From positions 1-7,775 of the forward strand of contig PMJC01000119.1 of the NCBI GenBank assembly GCA_003157235.1: 7,775 bases of DNA. Direction: 5' to 3'. The stretch comes from Methanosarcina sp. Its GTDB lineage: Archaea; Halobacteriota; Methanosarcinia; Methanosarcinales; Methanosarcinaceae. The notes below the pieces were generated by a model that saw only the letters and a list, made by a program, of their open reading frames with translations, was not told where the DNA came from and ran no database searches. Below, piece by piece: positions 5,420 through 7,775 of this stretch. A program made the translations under genes and the position numbers. How positions within the stretch are numbered: position 1 is the first letter of the stretch; each line of letters begins with the position of its first letter.

Positions 5420-6568
5420 ATGATATATACATATCTGAACCCAAGAGTAGCACTCATGGGAGCTGGCTGCGTAAAAAGAATCGGAAAGCAGGCAAAGGAA
5501 CTTGGGGGCACGAAAGCCCTTATAGTTTCAGGTAAAAGTAAGCATGGAGAAAAGCTTGCAGAAGATATACGAAAAATCATTGAAAATTCAGGGTTTAAAG
5601 CAGCAATCTTTGCAGGAGCAGAACCGAACCCCACTGACAATTCGATTATGGAAGGGGCAAAAGTCTACAAAAAAGAAAACTGTGATATGATCGTGGCTGT
5701 TGGAGGAGGAAGCCCGATGGACTGTGCAAAGGCAGTTGGCATTGTGGTTAAGAATGGAGGAAAGATTAATGATTACGAAGGTGTTGGGAAAGTTACGAAA
5801 GGAATTCCACCTCTTATCACGGTAAACACAACAGCTGGTACTGCAAGCGAGATGACGAGGGTTGCAATTATTACGGACACAAAGAGACATATCAAGATGG
5901 CAATCGTTGACTCTCACATCACGCCTGATGTAGCAGTTAACGATCCCGAGTTGATGGTGAGTATGCCGCCTGAACTCACGGCTGCAACCGGAATGGATGC
6001 CCTTACTCATGCAGTTGAAGCTTATGTTTCCACAATGGCTACCCCGACCACTGATGCAGCTGCTATCAAGGCAATCGAGCTTATCTCAAAATACTTGCGA
6101 AAAGCAGTTGCTAATGGAGAGGACGTAAGAACAAGAGACATGATGGCACACGCCGAATATCTGGCAGGCATTGCTTTCAACAACGCAAGCCTTGGTTATG
6201 TACATTCAATGGCTCATCAGCTAGGCGGATTTTATAATCTTCCACACGGAGTCTGCAATGCAATCCTCTTGCCCTATGTGGAGATGTACAATAAGCAAGT
6301 CTGTTTAGAGCGTTTTTCAGATATCGCAAAGTCAATGGGAGAAAACATTGACGGCTTAAGTTCGGAAGAAGCTGCAGATAAAGCTATCGGTGCCATCAAA
6401 AAGCTTGCATCTGATATTGGAATTCCCTCTGGCTTAAAGAAACTCGGAGCTAGGGAAGAAGACTTTGAGCTCTTGGCTGAAAATGCCATGAAGGATCACT
6501 GTCGCCTAACAAATCCCAGATGTTTCTCAAAAGAAGATATTATCGATATTTACAGGAAAGCCATGTAA
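5420..6568 (+). CDS. Iron-containing (group III) alcohol dehydrogenase
   Basis: A 382-residue cytoplasmic oxidoreductase interconverting alcohols and aldehydes with NAD(P)H; the substrate cannot be told from sequence. Full length for the family (about 380-390). The N-terminal Rossmann-like half carries VGGGSPMDCAK at 94-104, the cofactor phosphate loop. The C-terminal helical half carries the metal ligands: Asp193 and His197 in GMDALTHAVEAY, His262 in HSMAHQLGG (with the conserved His266), and His276 in LPHGVCNAILLP, matching Asp196, His200, His263 and His277 of E. coli FucO. All ligands are present, so it should be active. An in-frame TGA at 5399-5401 and no earlier start fix the ATG at 5420, preceded by a weak GGGAAG. 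It is monocistronic, with about 2.8 kb of DNA free of intact plus-strand genes before it, and convergent with the methyltransferase. G+C is clearly higher than its flanks, as for a maintained gene. A role in aldehyde detoxification or alcohol use is inference. Confidence 0.96.
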   Translation: MIYTYLNPRVALMGAGCVKRIGKQAKELGGTKALIVSGKSKHGEKLAEDIRKIIENSGFKAAIFAGAEPNPTDNSIMEGAKVYKKENCDMIVAVGGGSPMDCAKAVGIVVKNGGKINDYEGVGKVTKGIPPLITVNTTAGTASEMTRVAIITDTKRHIKMAIVDSHITPDVAVNDPELMVSMPPELTAATGMDALTHAVEAYVSTMATPTTDAAAIKAIELISKYLRKAVANGEDVRTRDMMAHAEYLAGIAFNNASLGYVHSMAHQLGGFYNLPHGVCNAILLPYVEMYNKQVCLERFSDIAKSMGENIDGLSSEEAADKAIGAIKKLASDIGIPSGLKKLGAREEDFELLAENAMKDHCRLTNPRCFSKEDIIDIYRKAM

Positions 6569-6666
6569 CATGGAATTTAATGGTTAATTTCACTTAAGTT
6601 ATTATAAACACGGAAAACACATAAATCCCTTTGCTCTTGATTCCCTTCTTTGGCATTTTCCTTACT

Positions 6667-6685
6667 TTAAGAGGTAATCTCTTAA
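6667..6685. terminator. Possible terminator hairpin after adh
   Basis: TTAAGAG and CTCTTAA pair perfectly around a 5-nt loop, about 100 nt after the adh stop, preceded by a pyrimidine-rich run. No T-run follows, so it is not a classical intrinsic terminator. Archaea can terminate on T-rich DNA without a hairpin; the pyrimidine run before it may matter more. Confidence 0.25.
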
Positions 6686-6840
6686 TGTGACATCAGTCAA
6701 GTAATTTTGGACTTAATAAGTCATTACCTGCTATCGTTTTATATAGTTTCAGCAGAAATTCACAACAAGTAGTGGACAAATTATCGTGAATTTTATACGG
6801 TTCATGAGAAAGGTTCTATCCCCATAGCATGCATTTACAT

Positions 6841-6872
6841 AAAAATATGCATCAAAAAAGTGGAGTGAAAAA
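6841..6872 (-). terminator. Oligo-T terminator region of the methyltransferase
   Basis: On the minus strand, 50-80 nt after the methyltransferase stop, three T-runs of 5, 6 and 5 follow one another. Clustered T-tracts are the usual archaeal termination signal. The ATGCAT inverted repeat overlaps the far end. Confidence 0.4.
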
Positions 6873-6923
6873 TTAATTACAAAATTTGCTGTCGTTAGAC
6901 AAGCAAATAAATTATGTTCCTAA

Positions 6924-7775
6924 TTAATCGACAACTACACATGCAAAATGCCCATGCTCATAATGTCCATACGTGCGACCTTGTAAGTAACGTTCTTCGA
7001 TGTCTGTTGGACTCAGGTCCTCATATAGATGAAATCCTAAACTTGCGAGGTCTTCGGCCAAGTTTGACGGATTGAAGCCTCTACTTTTCATTGGTTCACC
7101 TATTTTACTCAAATACTCCAATAGCACCCGCATTTGTGGAGACATTTTTTCGGGGATAAATGCATCGGTATCTATATAATCGAAAACTAGAGTGCTACCA
7201 GCAGGAGCAATATCAGCGATGAAACGCAGTGTCGCAAAAACATCTTTTTGGGGCAAGTATGGGGTGACACCGAACCAGCTGAAGAAACTTTTAATTTTTG
7301 GGTCATAAGATGATGAGCGAGTGAGCACTGTTACTAAATTTTCCTTTATGAAATCTATAGGAATGAAGTGTAATTTTGCAGGATGTTCCCATCCCAACTC
7401 GGTAAGTCTATTAAGCTTAAATTCTTGAGTGGCAGGGTGATCAACCTCAAATACTTCCAACTCTTCCAACATTTCAGGGCGCCGAAACGCAAATGTATCC
7501 ATTCCTGCCCCAAGAATTATATACTGCTTCACTCCTTGCCTGAAAGCTTCCTCCAAGGTATCTTCAGTATATCGAGCACGACTAATAACATTATTAATTG
7601 CTTGCATTAAGGACTCTGAGGTAGTAATCCGATCATAGAGCGATGCAGTATTTTCAGGATCATTTAATTGTTGATCCCAGATCACATATTGTTCAATTAA
7701 ATGTTGTTCAATTAGTGCTCGTTTTTCCTCTGGTATCAAATCATGGGCCAAAAAGTCATCAAAGATTTTTGGAGT
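6924..7775 (-). CDS. LCM/TIGR00027-type SAM methyltransferase, N-terminus cut
   Basis: Predicted class I S-adenosylmethionine-dependent methyltransferase of the leucine carboxyl methyltransferase-like (LCM, TIGR00027) family; the methyl acceptor is unknown. 283 residues are visible and the frame is still open at the right edge. The TTG at 7749-7751 is not a convincing start, because the frame continues upstream as TPKIFDDFLAHDLIPEE, which fits the conserved N-terminal region of the family (a start there would cut it). Counting from the edge, motif I ILGAGMDTFAFR is at 87-98, the acidic motif FEVDHP at 109-114, PIDF at 139-142, and the family motif SWFGVTPYLP at 166-175. The C-terminus ends GHFACVVVD. 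It is convergent with adh and followed by T-tracts. Relatives are commonest in bacteria, so an acquired gene is possible but not shown. Confidence 0.9.
   Translation of the reverse strand, partial: TPKIFDDFLAHDLIPEEKRALIEQHLIEQYVIWDQQLNDPENTASLYDRITTSESLMQAINNVISRARYTEDTLEEAFRQGVKQYIILGAGMDTFAFRRPEMLEELEVFEVDHPATQEFKLNRLTELGWEHPAKLHFIPIDFIKENLVTVLTRSSSYDPKIKSFFSWFGVTPYLPQKDVFATLRFIADIAPAGSTLVFDYIDTDAFIPEKMSPQMRVLLEYLSKIGEPMKSRGFNPSNLAEDLASLGFHLYEDLSPTDIEERYLQGRTYGHYEHGHFACVVVD

Larger units (their letters stand above)
6569..6923. other. Convergent intergenic region with terminator-like sequence
   Basis: 355 bases between the ends of adh and the methyltransferase. It holds a pyrimidine-rich stretch (about 6628-6666), a 7-bp hairpin (6667-6685), an ATGCAT pair (6829-6834 and 6847-6852) and A-runs near 6841-6872. 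No coding sequence or RNA gene was recognised. Confidence 0.5.

Noticed and set aside
5380..6489. Three minus-strand open frames opposite adh
   Set aside because: Shadows of the strongly supported dehydrogenase; compositions are typical of antisense translation.
7383..7610. Plus-strand open frame of 75 codons
   Set aside because: Antisense to the methyltransferase, which carries clear family motifs.

Overview
The window looks like chromosomal DNA of a methanogenic archaeon of the Methanosarcina type. The inference rests on very AT-rich, unusually long intergenic DNA, archaeal TATA-like boxes, a Shine-Dalgarno-led exported protein with a DUF11-like repeat, a decayed pentapeptide-repeat gene and several decayed mobile-element ends. 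No rRNA, tRNA, CRISPR array or intact transposase was seen, so the genus is an inference and not shown directly.

Layout. Three well-preserved genes sit at the edges. On the left, on the minus strand and cut by the window edge, is gmd (GDP-mannose 4,6-dehydratase, sugar-nucleotide synthesis for surface glycans). On the right are an iron-dependent alcohol dehydrogenase (5420-6568, plus) and, convergent to it, an LCM/TIGR00027-type SAM-dependent methyltransferase (6924-7775, minus) whose start lies beyond the right edge.

Between them is about 4.3 kb (1118-5419) with almost no intact genes. It holds: a 120-bp MITE-like element (1146-1265) with 19-bp terminal inverted repeats, whose outward TATA-like box probably serves gmd; a decayed second copy of the same element (5068-5186); a frameshifted N-terminal relic (1563-1779); a clear pentapeptide-repeat pseudogene with five internal stops (2049-2309); unidentified small or decayed reading frames (2848-3349); a signal-peptide-bearing DUF11-like surface protein cut short by a TAG, with the decayed next repeat still readable behind it (3421-4112); an IS200/IS605-like hairpin with a possible tnpB 3' relic (4560-4739); and another possible decayed frame (4817-5056).

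The genes do not form one evident pathway. gmd and the exported protein both concern the cell surface; the dehydrogenase and methyltransferase appear to be stand-alone genes. The most informative story is gene decay and small-transposon activity, including a probable promoter delivered by a MITE to gmd. I found no convincing evidence of a new multi-gene system.
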